Origin: Rapidithrix thailandica
Lineage (GTDB): Bacteria; Bacteroidota; Bacteroidia; Cytophagales; Flammeovirgaceae
DNA length: 64,000 nt
Direction of reading: 5' to 3'
NCBI RefSeq assembly: GCF_039710355.1
Contig: NZ_JBDKWZ010000003.1
Coordinates: forward strand, 310,001-374,000
Below, in pieces: positions 34,064 to 44,000 of this stretch (positions within the stretch are counted from its first letter, which is position 1; each line of letters opens with the position of its first letter). The position numbers were made by a program, and so were the translations under genes. The notes below the pieces were generated by a model. It saw only the letters and a list, made by a program, of their open reading frames with translations. It did not search any database and was not told the origin of the DNA.

Positions 34064-35308
34064 TCAATACGCTCTCTTTACCCTCTGCAGGTCCACTCCC
34101 AATACCGATTGGGCTATTTTACTCAATTGCTTTTCACTTCCGCTAAAATGGTAGGTTCGGTGAATATGGGTTAAACTTGCCCCGGGCTGTAAATTAGCAG
34201 CCGGAGAGGAACTTTCCAGCTCGTAAAAAGGACCTAACTGACTACCGTCTTCCAAGGGACCATCATTGTAGGCGTTCAAGACATCTCCTTCAAAAGGTTC
34301 TTGCTGGATTTCCCATAGGGAATTGACATAAGCTTTCTTCCCTTCCGGCAAACTATACTGAATAATCGTCAACACTTTATTGCCGGCATCATAACTCCCG
34401 GCTACAGGTTTGGCCCGTTGCGGTGACAATCCGATTTTCCCTCGTAATTGTCCATCCGCTTTGAAAAGCAATACGCTGTCTTGTAAAATAAGCCGGTCTG
34501 CGGGGACTTTCCCAAAATAATCGTCAGTGACCACCCTTCCCAGTTCCTTGCCATTGCCCTGTCGGAAAGGTACAATTACCATAGTATGTGGAGAGGAGTT
34601 TAACATACTCAATATCCAAACAGACAGCATTCCGGATTGTTCGTTCCAGGTGTTCTCTCCGGTATTGGTCAGCTTGTTTTCCGACTCGAAGGCTACCATA
34701 TTTACGCCTTCTGGCAGATTCATAGCTAACAGAGACCGGACGTTCCCCCGATCCAATAACCGGATTGTACGATTTACCCTTAAGTTGAAACGGGTACCCG
34801 AATAATTAGTCAACTGCATTACTTTTTCAAAGCGGACTTCCCGCTCACTATTTTCCAACAGGTGGAAAGGTTCCGTATCGATTTCCTTAGGCACTTGCCA
34901 GTTTTCAATGGTAAATGCCGAGTCGGGTTGAAAAAACAGGGAAAACTGCCCTCCTTCCGGGCCCAACCAAAAACGCTCTTCTCCTCCGATAGCATGAATA
35001 TGAGGCTGCACTCTTTCCGAAGCAATTAACTCGTAGTTTAGCCATCCAAAACTGATTCCTTCCCTTCCTTCAGCGGTACTGGTAAGTACCCGCCCTTGAA
35101 ATTGCGGGGAGATCAACACCCGGGCATCTTGATGTGTCAAAATGATCAAGTCCTTAAAATACTTCTCTAAAAATTGCAGGTCATACCCAAATGTCCCTTT
35201 AGGATAAATATTCGCTTTTGAAGATTCGGATTGGGATGACTGCTGATTACATCCTAAAAAGAGGAACAACATCAAGTGTGATAAAAGGATGAAAATTGTT
35301 GTTTTCAT
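34064..35308 (-). CDS. DUF6786-family lipoprotein
   Basis: 414 residues from the ATG at 35308, giving a lipoprotein signal MKTTIFILLSHLMLFLFLGC; an ATG seven codons earlier is in frame. The body matches the DUF6786 family: GYDLQFLEKYFKDLIILTHQ, SFGWLNYELIAS, GGEERFWLGPEGGQFSLFF. The fold looks like a galactose-mutarotase-type beta-sandwich from the alternating strands, and GGEERFWLGPEGGQ is the likely binding edge. Role unknown. It is the last gene of the GH116-like pair and probably in the same transcript, about 200 bases after it. Confidence 0.7.
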   Translation of the reverse strand: MKTTIFILLSHLMLFLFLGCNQQSSQSESSKANIYPKGTFGYDLQFLEKYFKDLIILTHQDARVLISPQFQGRVLTSTAEGREGISFGWLNYELIASERVQPHIHAIGGEERFWLGPEGGQFSLFFQPDSAFTIENWQVPKEIDTEPFHLLENSEREVRFEKVMQLTNYSGTRFNLRVNRTIRLLDRGNVRSLLAMNLPEGVNMVAFESENKLTNTGENTWNEQSGMLSVWILSMLNSSPHTMVIVPFRQGNGKELGRVVTDDYFGKVPADRLILQDSVLLFKADGQLRGKIGLSPQRAKPVAGSYDAGNKVLTIIQYSLPEGKKAYVNSLWEIQQEPFEGDVLNAYNDGPLEDGSQLGPFYELESSSPAANLQPGASLTHIHRTYHFSGSEKQLSKIAQSVLGVDLQRVKRAY

Positions 35309-35508
35309 ATTTATTTTATTGATTTTCAATAATAATCTAAAAGATTATTTGGCAATGTAGTCATCCTATTGGGCATTTTGAAAAACTGGCGCAGCAAGAG
35401 GATTTATCCTATCTAGGGTATAAGCCTTTTCAAAATCGATTCTTGCATTTATGTGCTAATACTATGCACGGCCAGCCTTGCCTAGCTCCCAATATAAGTC
35501 CTGCCGAA

Positions 35509-38121
35509 TCACTTGTCAGTCCCGGAAGGAAAGCTTCCGGAGCGTTGAATTACAATAGAAAAAACATCTCCCTCTTTTAGAATTTTTTCAGGAAATTTCT
35601 TACCGGGGTTTCCTTCTAAAACCAGTTCCCGGATAAGCAACTCTCCATGCAGCACGGTTAATGTCGCCTCATTGCCTTTGACTTCACAGGTTCCCCAGGC
35701 GTAGCCATTGGACCAAAAGTATTTGCCGGGCTTGGAGGTGATCGAAAAGGATTTTTCTATTCCGGAATAATGAAATTCGGTCCAGGCCAATAAGGCAGCC
35801 CAACTGGTCATGGAACGGGCATAGTGGTGCCCGCACTCGGGTTCGCTAAAAGGGTTGCGTTTTCTGCCGTCAAAACGAGCGCGGATACTTTGGATAGATT
35901 TCAGGCCATTGTCGATTTGCCCTTCGTACAACATGCCCACGGCCGCAGTGTATTCGAACCCCGTCATAGATTCGGCAAAATACGGAAAAGGGACTTTAAG
36001 ACGCCCTTTGGGCCAACTTGCCATCAGCAAGCCGGCTTCGTCACCCATCACATAGGAGCGCATATTATTAAAATGTTCGGCAAAGCTCTCCCGGTAATTG
36101 TATTTCATGATACTCTGCAAAGTGGTCTGGATATGGGCAGGGTCTCCAAGGTATCCCAGACCGCAAATATGCGCCATCATTTGCCCGACCAATTGGTCTA
36201 CCAAACAACCTTTTCCCAGTTGGTAATCAGGAATTTTTACTTGCGGGTTATTTTCCCAATCTAAAAACTCAAAGGTTTTCGGGTCGGTAATTTTATGCTC
36301 ATAATATTCCCCGTTAAAAAGGTGGGTATCCATCCAGGCACTGCCCTGTTTATACAATTGTTCGCATTTTTTTGCAAAAGCTTTGTCTTTCATAGAACGG
36401 GCCATAATGCTGGCAGCCTTCAAAGCCCCCAGATACCAAAAGCCCATTTGCGGATTGGGGCCAAAGTAGTTTACATCCATGGTATTATGCTGTGAGCCTT
36501 CCATTACTCCGTCCTGGTTGCCGTCCCAGCCGTTTTCCACCCAGGCATAGCTCAAGACTTTTTTTACCTGTTCCCAGTTGTTTTCCAGGAACTGCCGGTC
36601 ACCTGACAATTGCCAGTCCCGGTAAAACTTCATGACCGTACCCATTTGGCCGTCCGCAGCAGCTGCATTATAGTCAGTAGCTTTGGTTAAAGGCAACATC
36701 GTCCTGAAACTCATTTTGCCATCCGGTGCAGTCGCATAGTTAAATTCCACATCCCGGATCGAACGGGAGAGTTCACCAAAGAGAAAAGCCGTAGCCTGCT
36801 CATAGTTCCACACATGGGTACAGGTTCCAAAACAAGAGCCATGCTCATCCATTACCCCTTCCCAACCCATCAGATGCCCGCTGGGAAGTCTAAAAACGGT
36901 TTGTGAGCGCAAAGTTGCCAAATTAAAAAGGCTGGCTTCTTTAATCACCTCCGGCACATCACTACGAATCAGTGCATTTACAAACCGAAGGGTCTTGGTT
37001 TCCAATTCGGCTAAACCAGGGACCGTTTGTTGCACTACATCCCAGGCATCCGTATAGTGTGTGGTATAGTAATTACTGACAATATTTTCACCATTTGCCA
37101 GGGCTGTAGCTTCCCAGGCAGTGCGGTTAGGAAAATGCCAGGAAATAAAGAAGGTGAAGCTCTCGGTACCTCCCGGAGGAAGTGTTTTTTTGACGGCCAG
37201 GGATGCCATTGGGTCCTGATCTACCAACCTGTTTTTTTCTGTCAAAAGCCCATCTTCACTGAAGTCGTCCCAGAAGTCGAGCAGGGCATTGGACCAATCG
37301 TCCGAACGGGAGCTGGTCCGGTAAGTGACTCCATCCTTGGCTTGGGTTGTCAAGGCCAGTGTTCCCCAGGCCGGATCCGTTTTGGAAACACTGTCCGAAT
37401 GCATATAAATGCCTTTCAGTCCGGCTTCTTCGCGGTACCGGTTGATATTATTTTGGGCACCCACCGGAATAATATCTCCTTTCCAGTTTTTACGCACCTT
37501 GCTCCCGTCTTTTCCAATAAAATTGCGCATAGAACCACAAATGGAAACCTCCAGTGGCTCATCGGATAAATTGCTTACTTCGTAGGTAAGGATTGCAATA
37601 GGAATGCCGCTGGCGTTTGCATCGGCAGGAACCAAGGGATTAAAGCCTTTGATTTTCACTTTTACAGGCAAGTTTTCATCTGTCAAATGGACTTGCCCAA
37701 AAGGATAGGCGGCCTCAAACGAAGCCTTTGTAAACCGGGGCAGCCCGTGATGGTTTACCGCCCTTCCTTCATAATGCAGGTACTCTACCGGATCCAATGG
37801 CCCCAGCAAGGCTTTGGTTTGGGGTTTTGCTCCTTTTGTGTTAGTATAAATTGCAAAAAAAGGAGCATTATTACCTTTCGTTACCGTACTAAATCCCTTA
37901 GCCGGACGATTCATCAGCTCCCAATCCCTGAGCTCTCCACGACCACCCAAAGAGACCGTTCCGGTACCGATACCTCCCAGGGGTAGAGCAATATTGTACA
38001 AATGCGCCTGGTCATACTGCTTTAAAACAGGCCAGTTTTGTGGCTTCCATTCCGGTTGGGCAAACAGTGAAGGACAAGCAATTACTAACAAAAAAAAGAA
38101 GTTCGCAGCTATTATTTTCAT
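35509..38121 (-). CDS. GH116-like glycosidase, paralogue A
   Basis: 870 residues with a signal peptide (to about 21, SLFAQ). The N-terminal domain starts with LYNIALPLGGIGTGTVSLGG, matching the GBA2/GH116 N-terminal family. The catalytic (alpha/alpha)6 domain has GTCTHVWNYEQATAFLFG (E441), GMVM-type DGQMGTVMKFYRDWQLSGD, and HNTMDVNYFG with D549 as the likely acid/base. GH116 enzymes are beta-glucosidases, beta-xylosidases or N-acetylglucosaminidases. The ET-x-D-V nucleophile motif I remember from characterised GH116 is not evident, so the specificity and even mechanism are open. It lies 70 bases downstream of paralogue B on the same strand. Confidence 0.8.
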   Translation of the reverse strand: MKIIAANFFFLLVIACPSLFAQPEWKPQNWPVLKQYDQAHLYNIALPLGGIGTGTVSLGGRGELRDWELMNRPAKGFSTVTKGNNAPFFAIYTNTKGAKPQTKALLGPLDPVEYLHYEGRAVNHHGLPRFTKASFEAAYPFGQVHLTDENLPVKVKIKGFNPLVPADANASGIPIAILTYEVSNLSDEPLEVSICGSMRNFIGKDGSKVRKNWKGDIIPVGAQNNINRYREEAGLKGIYMHSDSVSKTDPAWGTLALTTQAKDGVTYRTSSRSDDWSNALLDFWDDFSEDGLLTEKNRLVDQDPMASLAVKKTLPPGGTESFTFFISWHFPNRTAWEATALANGENIVSNYYTTHYTDAWDVVQQTVPGLAELETKTLRFVNALIRSDVPEVIKEASLFNLATLRSQTVFRLPSGHLMGWEGVMDEHGSCFGTCTHVWNYEQATAFLFGELSRSIRDVEFNYATAPDGKMSFRTMLPLTKATDYNAAAADGQMGTVMKFYRDWQLSGDRQFLENNWEQVKKVLSYAWVENGWDGNQDGVMEGSQHNTMDVNYFGPNPQMGFWYLGALKAASIMARSMKDKAFAKKCEQLYKQGSAWMDTHLFNGEYYEHKITDPKTFEFLDWENNPQVKIPDYQLGKGCLVDQLVGQMMAHICGLGYLGDPAHIQTTLQSIMKYNYRESFAEHFNNMRSYVMGDEAGLLMASWPKGRLKVPFPYFAESMTGFEYTAAVGMLYEGQIDNGLKSIQSIRARFDGRKRNPFSEPECGHHYARSMTSWAALLAWTEFHYSGIEKSFSITSKPGKYFWSNGYAWGTCEVKGNEATLTVLHGELLIRELVLEGNPGKKFPEKILKEGDVFSIVIQRSGSFPSGTDK

Positions 38122-38190
38122 TATTCAGAACATTAAATTTCAGCTAAAATCAAGAAGTTTCCCGTATGATGTTTTGATAGGTGGATATAG

Positions 38191-40914
38191 TCATTCATAA
38201 GAAATTTCCGCTTCCAAATGATCCCCGGCCTGTAAGGTTCCGGATTCAAAAGTCAAGGTATAATGTTGGTCGTTTATTTGCTCGAAACGTACAGGGATGT
38301 CCTGATCATTGAGCCTTAGTTTGATGGATTTTGCCGTGTTGCCTTGAGGGAGTACAACGTTCCACTCTTTCAGAAATAATTGGCCGTATTTTAGAGAAAG
38401 CATATTGGTCTGTAGTTTTGAGGTTCTCTTTTGTGAAAAGGAACCCCAACCCTGAGCACTTACGAAGGCCGAATGAAAATCCTCCGGATGTAATTTCGGG
38501 GTAAACCCAATACGGCCCTCCGGCCCATGATACGTAAAGCCACTTACGGCTACAAAAGCCCCGTAGCTGGCCATGGCACGAGTATAATGGTTGCCATATT
38601 CGATTTCGTTATAGGGATTTCTCCGGGAAGGGTGATAACGGTCGTGGATGGCTTTGATGACGGCAAAACCTTCGGGTAACTGCCCTTCGGCTATCATATG
38701 GCTGGCCGCTTGCCAGGTAAAGCCTGTCATGCACTCACTGAAATAGCCTACGACCAGCTTTTCCCATTCGCTATTGATTTTTCCCGGAGCCATTTTCTCC
38801 CCTCCTTGGGGAAAAGAACAAATCAAAGTACCTCCTTCACCCGGTAAGGCATAAAAGCGTTGCGGCTTTATGAAAGCCGAATCCAAATACGGCCCCACAT
38901 CGGGCAGAAAGTTATACCGGAACAAAGCTTGTAAGGCTTGCCGGGTTTCTTTTTCCGGTAAAACCCGCCCTAATCCTGCTTGCCAGGCCCAGGCTTGCCC
39001 CAATACTTGATCGATATGACAACCTTGGTTGGTATTAGGCGCCTCCAGATGACCGGAATCTAATTGTTGTATAAAGTACTCTCCGTTAAACAGTTCTTTA
39101 GGCAGGTTACGATAACCTTTGTCTGCAATTTCTTTACATTGCTTTGCAAAGGCGATATCACCCGCTTCCTCTGCCATAGCAGCTCCGGCTAGCAATGCGG
39201 CATTGTACATAGTGCTGATCCAAGGAATTTTCCCAAACCATATCCGGTCTAATGTATTGTATTGCGCTCCCTCCAGAATACCATCCGTTGCACCTGTTTT
39301 CTCCTGGTCCTGAGCAATCAGCACCTTGACGCTATTTTTTATTTTAGGCCAATAAGTCTCCAAAAACTCTCTATCCGGGGACATGGTATGCTCCCGGTAA
39401 GCCCGTAAGATGGTACCCGTCTGTCCGTCCACCGCATGTCCTCTGCCATCGTGATGCCCTTGATGACTAAGCTCTCCCCGGTAACTGATGATTCCATTTT
39501 CCTGATAAGACAAACCAAAATCCACCTGACTGCGCAATTGCCTGGCCAGGTTGGGGAAGAGCCTTCCCAAGGCCTGCTCATAATGAAAAACATGGGTACA
39601 GGTACCGTCTCCAAGATATACCCCTTCCCAAGCATAAAAGCGCCCTTCATTGTCCGGGTCTTCCGTCAGGTCATCAAAACGGTAACAGGCGGTGGTTGCC
39701 AAGGTACTGGTATTGACAAAGGAACGGTCTAAGAACCAATAGGGTAAGGAAGAGTTATACCAGGTTTCATTCCAGTTTTTAGTATTGCGGATCAATGCCT
39801 GGTTTCCGGCTACATAATTTGCAACAGCTTGGGAGGAAGAAAATTTTTTATGGTAGTAAAAACGCAGATTATCTAAGTTTTTCAAACCAGGCAAGCCGCT
39901 TTCCGGCTTGTGCAGGTTCGGAAAATACCAGGAAAGTAGAAAGGTTACGGTCTTTTCTTCTTCGGGCTGTAAAACAAAAGCTTCGGACAGTCCTCCTATC
40001 AGTTTATTTCCGATTGCCGTTTGGCTTTCCGAACGGTTGTCCAGGGCACCGAAGAATTGTTCCGCTCCAAAATCGCCCTTGACTTCACTGCCTGCAGCAC
40101 CTTTGGCATTTCCTGGTTTTAATAAGGAAAGAGTCATATTGCCATAATCCGGAAGTTCTTCCAAGGCTTTGTCTCCTTCTGCCAGGCAAACAAGCTGTAA
40201 CATCTCCCCGGTAGCATGGAGCCGGTTTACATGACGGCCTTGATTTGGCTGGCCTTTGAAATATGTAGCCGTATTTTGCAACCATCCGCCTAACGTTACC
40301 TCCACAGGCTCCTTCTTGATATTTTTTATCCTATATTCCAATACAATCAGGGGCAGACCGGAGTTTTCCGAATCCGTAGGAATAAAGGGTGAAAAAGCTT
40401 CCAGATATGTGGTAACAGGAAAGGCCTCATCTTGATAGTCTACTTTTCCGATGGGGTATTCGCCCCGGAAGGAAATATCCTCAAAGCCTTTTCGGTTAAG
40501 GGCTTTGAGCTGAGTTTTTCCCTGGTACGTAGTTTTTAAGGCAAAACCTTGTTCGAACTTATGGTCTTGCCGCATAGGATTTTTATAAAATTTATCGCCC
40601 GACCCTCCCGGATCAAGGGTTTTGATATTAAAGATGTCCCAGTACCATAATTGGCCATCTCCGCCTAAATAGACTTGCCCGGCACAAATTCCGCCTATGG
40701 GCATCCCAATAAAATCAAGTTCATTCCCCGAAAAAACTTCGGGAGTACCCCTTTGAAGAAATTGTTGTACATCGGCCTCGGTCAGGCCTTTTTCGGCCAA
40801 CAAAGGCGAGAACATAGAAGCATTTTGTTGCTCGGAAACCGGTCGGCATCCGCTGCACCACAAAACCATGGACAGAGCCAAGACAGCAATCTTTTGAAAA
40901 TTATAAAGCCTCAT
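38191..40914 (-). CDS. GH116-like glycosidase lipoprotein, paralogue B
   Basis: 907 residues with a lipoprotein signal (MRLYNFQKIAVLALSMVLWC, then SGC; lipidation at Cys20 or Cys23). The N-terminal domain has DFIGMPIGGICAGQVYLGGD. The catalytic domain has GTCTHVFHYEQALGRLF and QYNTLDRIWFGK, equivalent to the blocks of paralogue A, so both keep the same candidate acidic residues. As a lipoprotein it probably acts at the cell surface or outer-membrane inner face, with paralogue A periplasmic; that suggests a two-step route for one glycan. A decayed copy of its start and promoter lies at 47.5 kb. The regulator gene ends about 120 bases upstream. Confidence 0.8.
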   Translation of the reverse strand: MRLYNFQKIAVLALSMVLWCSGCRPVSEQQNASMFSPLLAEKGLTEADVQQFLQRGTPEVFSGNELDFIGMPIGGICAGQVYLGGDGQLWYWDIFNIKTLDPGGSGDKFYKNPMRQDHKFEQGFALKTTYQGKTQLKALNRKGFEDISFRGEYPIGKVDYQDEAFPVTTYLEAFSPFIPTDSENSGLPLIVLEYRIKNIKKEPVEVTLGGWLQNTATYFKGQPNQGRHVNRLHATGEMLQLVCLAEGDKALEELPDYGNMTLSLLKPGNAKGAAGSEVKGDFGAEQFFGALDNRSESQTAIGNKLIGGLSEAFVLQPEEEKTVTFLLSWYFPNLHKPESGLPGLKNLDNLRFYYHKKFSSSQAVANYVAGNQALIRNTKNWNETWYNSSLPYWFLDRSFVNTSTLATTACYRFDDLTEDPDNEGRFYAWEGVYLGDGTCTHVFHYEQALGRLFPNLARQLRSQVDFGLSYQENGIISYRGELSHQGHHDGRGHAVDGQTGTILRAYREHTMSPDREFLETYWPKIKNSVKVLIAQDQEKTGATDGILEGAQYNTLDRIWFGKIPWISTMYNAALLAGAAMAEEAGDIAFAKQCKEIADKGYRNLPKELFNGEYFIQQLDSGHLEAPNTNQGCHIDQVLGQAWAWQAGLGRVLPEKETRQALQALFRYNFLPDVGPYLDSAFIKPQRFYALPGEGGTLICSFPQGGEKMAPGKINSEWEKLVVGYFSECMTGFTWQAASHMIAEGQLPEGFAVIKAIHDRYHPSRRNPYNEIEYGNHYTRAMASYGAFVAVSGFTYHGPEGRIGFTPKLHPEDFHSAFVSAQGWGSFSQKRTSKLQTNMLSLKYGQLFLKEWNVVLPQGNTAKSIKLRLNDQDIPVRFEQINDQHYTLTFESGTLQAGDHLEAEISYE

Positions 40915-40948
40915 TGTCGTAATTTTTTTGAGTAGGTAAGTTGGCCGG

Positions 40949-40984
40949 TTTTGCAGAAAAGGAGGGGCTAAAAATCTTGCAAAA
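40949..40984. promoter_or_regulatory. Inverted repeat in the promoter of paralogue B
   Basis: TTTTGCA (40949-40955) and TGCAAAA (40978-40984) are spaced by 22 bases. The same element, with one base change, survives in the relic at 47594-47629, with identical spacing. This conservation while the coding part decays hints that it was or is a binding site. Confidence 0.4.
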
Positions 40985-41032
40985 GGGTAAAAAAATAGAC
41001 AAAAGGCTCTTTAAGTCGGATTTTTATGCGTT

Positions 41033-44000
41033 TTATTCCTTTTCCCGGAAGCTTTTCGGAGATTGACCGTATTCATCACCAAAGCATTTGGAAAAATATT
41101 TAGGGCTGGAAAAACCCACCTGATAGCTGATTTCCGCAATGGTGTGATCCGTTTCTTTCAACAATTGAGCAGCTCGCTTCAAACGAATATTCCGGATGAA
41201 CTCATTCGGTGAGATGTTGGCTATCGTTTTGAGTTTCCGGTAGAGCTTGGTGCTACTCATGGCCATTGCATTTGCCAACTGTTCCACAGTTAAATTCGCA
41301 TCTTCCATTTGCGTCTCCACAAAATCAATCGCGCTTTTCAAAAACTTTTCTTCTTGGGGAGTGATGATCAGTTGAGAGGGCTCTACCTGAATAATTTGCT
41401 TAAATTGCTCTTTTAATACCCTGCGGCTTTCAATTAATTTTTCAACTCTGGTCATCAGGTAATCATTTGCAAAAGGCTTAGTGATATAAGCATCCGCCCC
41501 TGCTTGAATACCTTCTAACTGCTCGAAAGGGGCCGTTTTAGCCGTTAGCATAATTACCGGGAGGTGGCTGGTAGACGAAGTATCTTTTATTTTTTGACAC
41601 AATTCAACGCCACTCATTACGGGCATCATCCAATCGGTAAGTACTAAATCCACCGGATGTTTTTCAAGTAGTTCCCATGCTTCGGCCCCGTTCCTGGCTT
41701 GCAAAAGCCGGTACCTTTTATGAAAAAGCAATCTCAGATAATCATTCAGATCCTGATGGTCTTCAACAAGCAATAAAGTACAAGCCGTAGTGAGTAAGGG
41801 CTCCGTATCGGTAGAATCCACTGCCGTTTGGTTTGCAGAATATTGAAGCTCTTTTTGAAAAAAGCCCCTTTCAAAAGAAAACAGCTCTGCCTGCACATCA
41901 ATTTGAAAACAAGCGCCTTCCCCGGGCGTTGAATCCACCCGGACCGTCCAACCCAAAGCCTCTGTCAAGGCTTTCACCAGAGCAAGGCCTATTCCTGTTC
42001 CTTTTTGCTGAGGATTATAAGGAACTTCAGTGTAAAAGGCCTCAAATATTTGTGTTTGCTTTTGGTTTGGGATTCCCGGACCTTCGTCTTTTACACTGAT
42101 AGAAAGATGCTCCAATGACTGTTTGTCCGATTCCTTATATTCAATACCCACAGCAACCGCGCTGTCTTGGGGCGCATGTTTTAAAGCATTGGAAATTAAA
42201 TTATATAAAATCGTTTCCAGCTTTTCTTTATCGAGAAAAACCATACAGTTTTTCACATTGCTTGTTAAGCGAATCCTGACCCTTTGTTGTTTTGCCCATA
42301 TTTCAAATTGACTTCCCAAGGTTTCAACAAAGCCGACAAGTTCCGTGGCTTCTTGTTTAACGGTTATCCGCCCTGCAGAAAGTTTTTGAAAATCCAACAA
42401 TTGATCAATCAGGCGAATCATCCGTTGAGTATTCCGTTGAATCAGTTCAAGATAATCCCTCTCGTCACCTGACAGGGTGGAACGGCTCAATAAATGATCT
42501 AAAGGAGCTTTGATTAGTGATAACGGGGTTTTGAACTCATGGGAAACTTGTGTAAAAAACTGTTGTTTCAGCCGGTACAATTTTTCGGTTTTTTCTTGTT
42601 CCAGTTGGGTCCGGTAGGCAGCTTCCTTGGCTTTTCGCTGTTTTTTCCTGATCCGGTATAGTAGTCTGCTTACAAGGAAAAAGATTACGAGATAAAGAGC
42701 GTAACTCCAGTTGGTTCGCCACCAAGGAGGATTTACTTTCACTGAAAAAGACGTTTCGGCCCCCCAGCCGCTTTCTCCTACCCTGCCTGCCTTGACTTTA
42801 AACGTATATTCCCCCTCCGGAAGATAGGAATAGGTAATCCGGTGTTCCCCTAAATGAGTGATATGCCATGAAGGATCTACCCCCGCTAACTGGTAGGTGT
42901 ATATGATGTTATCCGCTTGATGGTATGGAAGTGCCGTAAATGCAATGGATAACATTCTGTCTGTATAAGGAAGGGAAAACGGTTTCTTCTCAAAGCTATA
43001 CATTTTTGTAAAATTCAGAGTTTGTTGCCCGGTCTTAATCTGAGAAATGTGCACAGGCAAGTCCTCTGACTTGGTAGAAATACTGCTGGGTTGAAATTCA
43101 TAAAACCCGTTTCTGCTACCGAAATACATCCGGCCATCTCTTCCTTGGGAGGCCCCTTGAGTAAAGCTGTTGCTGAAACGGCCTTCACTCATCTGAAAGT
43201 TACGAAAGGTCTTAAGGGCGGGGTCGTATAGGGAAAGCCCGGAGTACGTTCCCAGCCATAACCGCCCTTTTTCGTCCAACTGGATAGATTCCACATCTTT
43301 ATTTACCAGGCCGTCTTCCACGGTAAAAAGACTAAAACGATTGCCCGGACGAGTCAGGTTAATTAACCCCTGGTTGGTACCCAGCCACAAGTGTCCCTTT
43401 TGATCAAATTCCAGGTCATAAACCTTTCCCAAGGAATAGGTCTTGTTTTGAAAGGTAAACTGCTGAAACTGATCTGTCAGTGTATCTCCGGAAATATTCC
43501 AGGCCATCACTCCCCGGTTCTCCGTGCCCAGCCATAAGTTACCCAGAGAGTCTTCGGTAAAGCCCAAGACACAGATGCCAGGCAAGTACCTCCGGAAAGT
43601 ACGGGTACCCGGTTGAAGTTTATTCAGGCCATTTTGTGTCCCAACCCATAATTGCCCTTGCCGGTCTTCGTGAATGGCCCAAATAGAATCGTTACTTAAG
43701 CTTTGGAGATCGTAGGAATTATGTCGGTAACTTGAAAATACAGGCTCAGGTTTATACTTTTCTTCTTTTGCCAAAAAATTCAGGCCACCACCGTTTGTAC
43801 CCAGCCATAGGTTTCCTCTGCGGTCTTCATAAACCGGAAAAACCTGGTCAAAACTGATTGAATGAGGGGTAGCAGGATTGGTTTTAAAGCGCTTGTATAC
43901 AGGGTTGGCTTTCGTTTTTTCTTGTTTGCTTAAAAAATGTAGCCCTCCTCCCCAGGTGCCTATCCACAAATCTCCATTTTGGGCAATTAAAGGGATGCTA

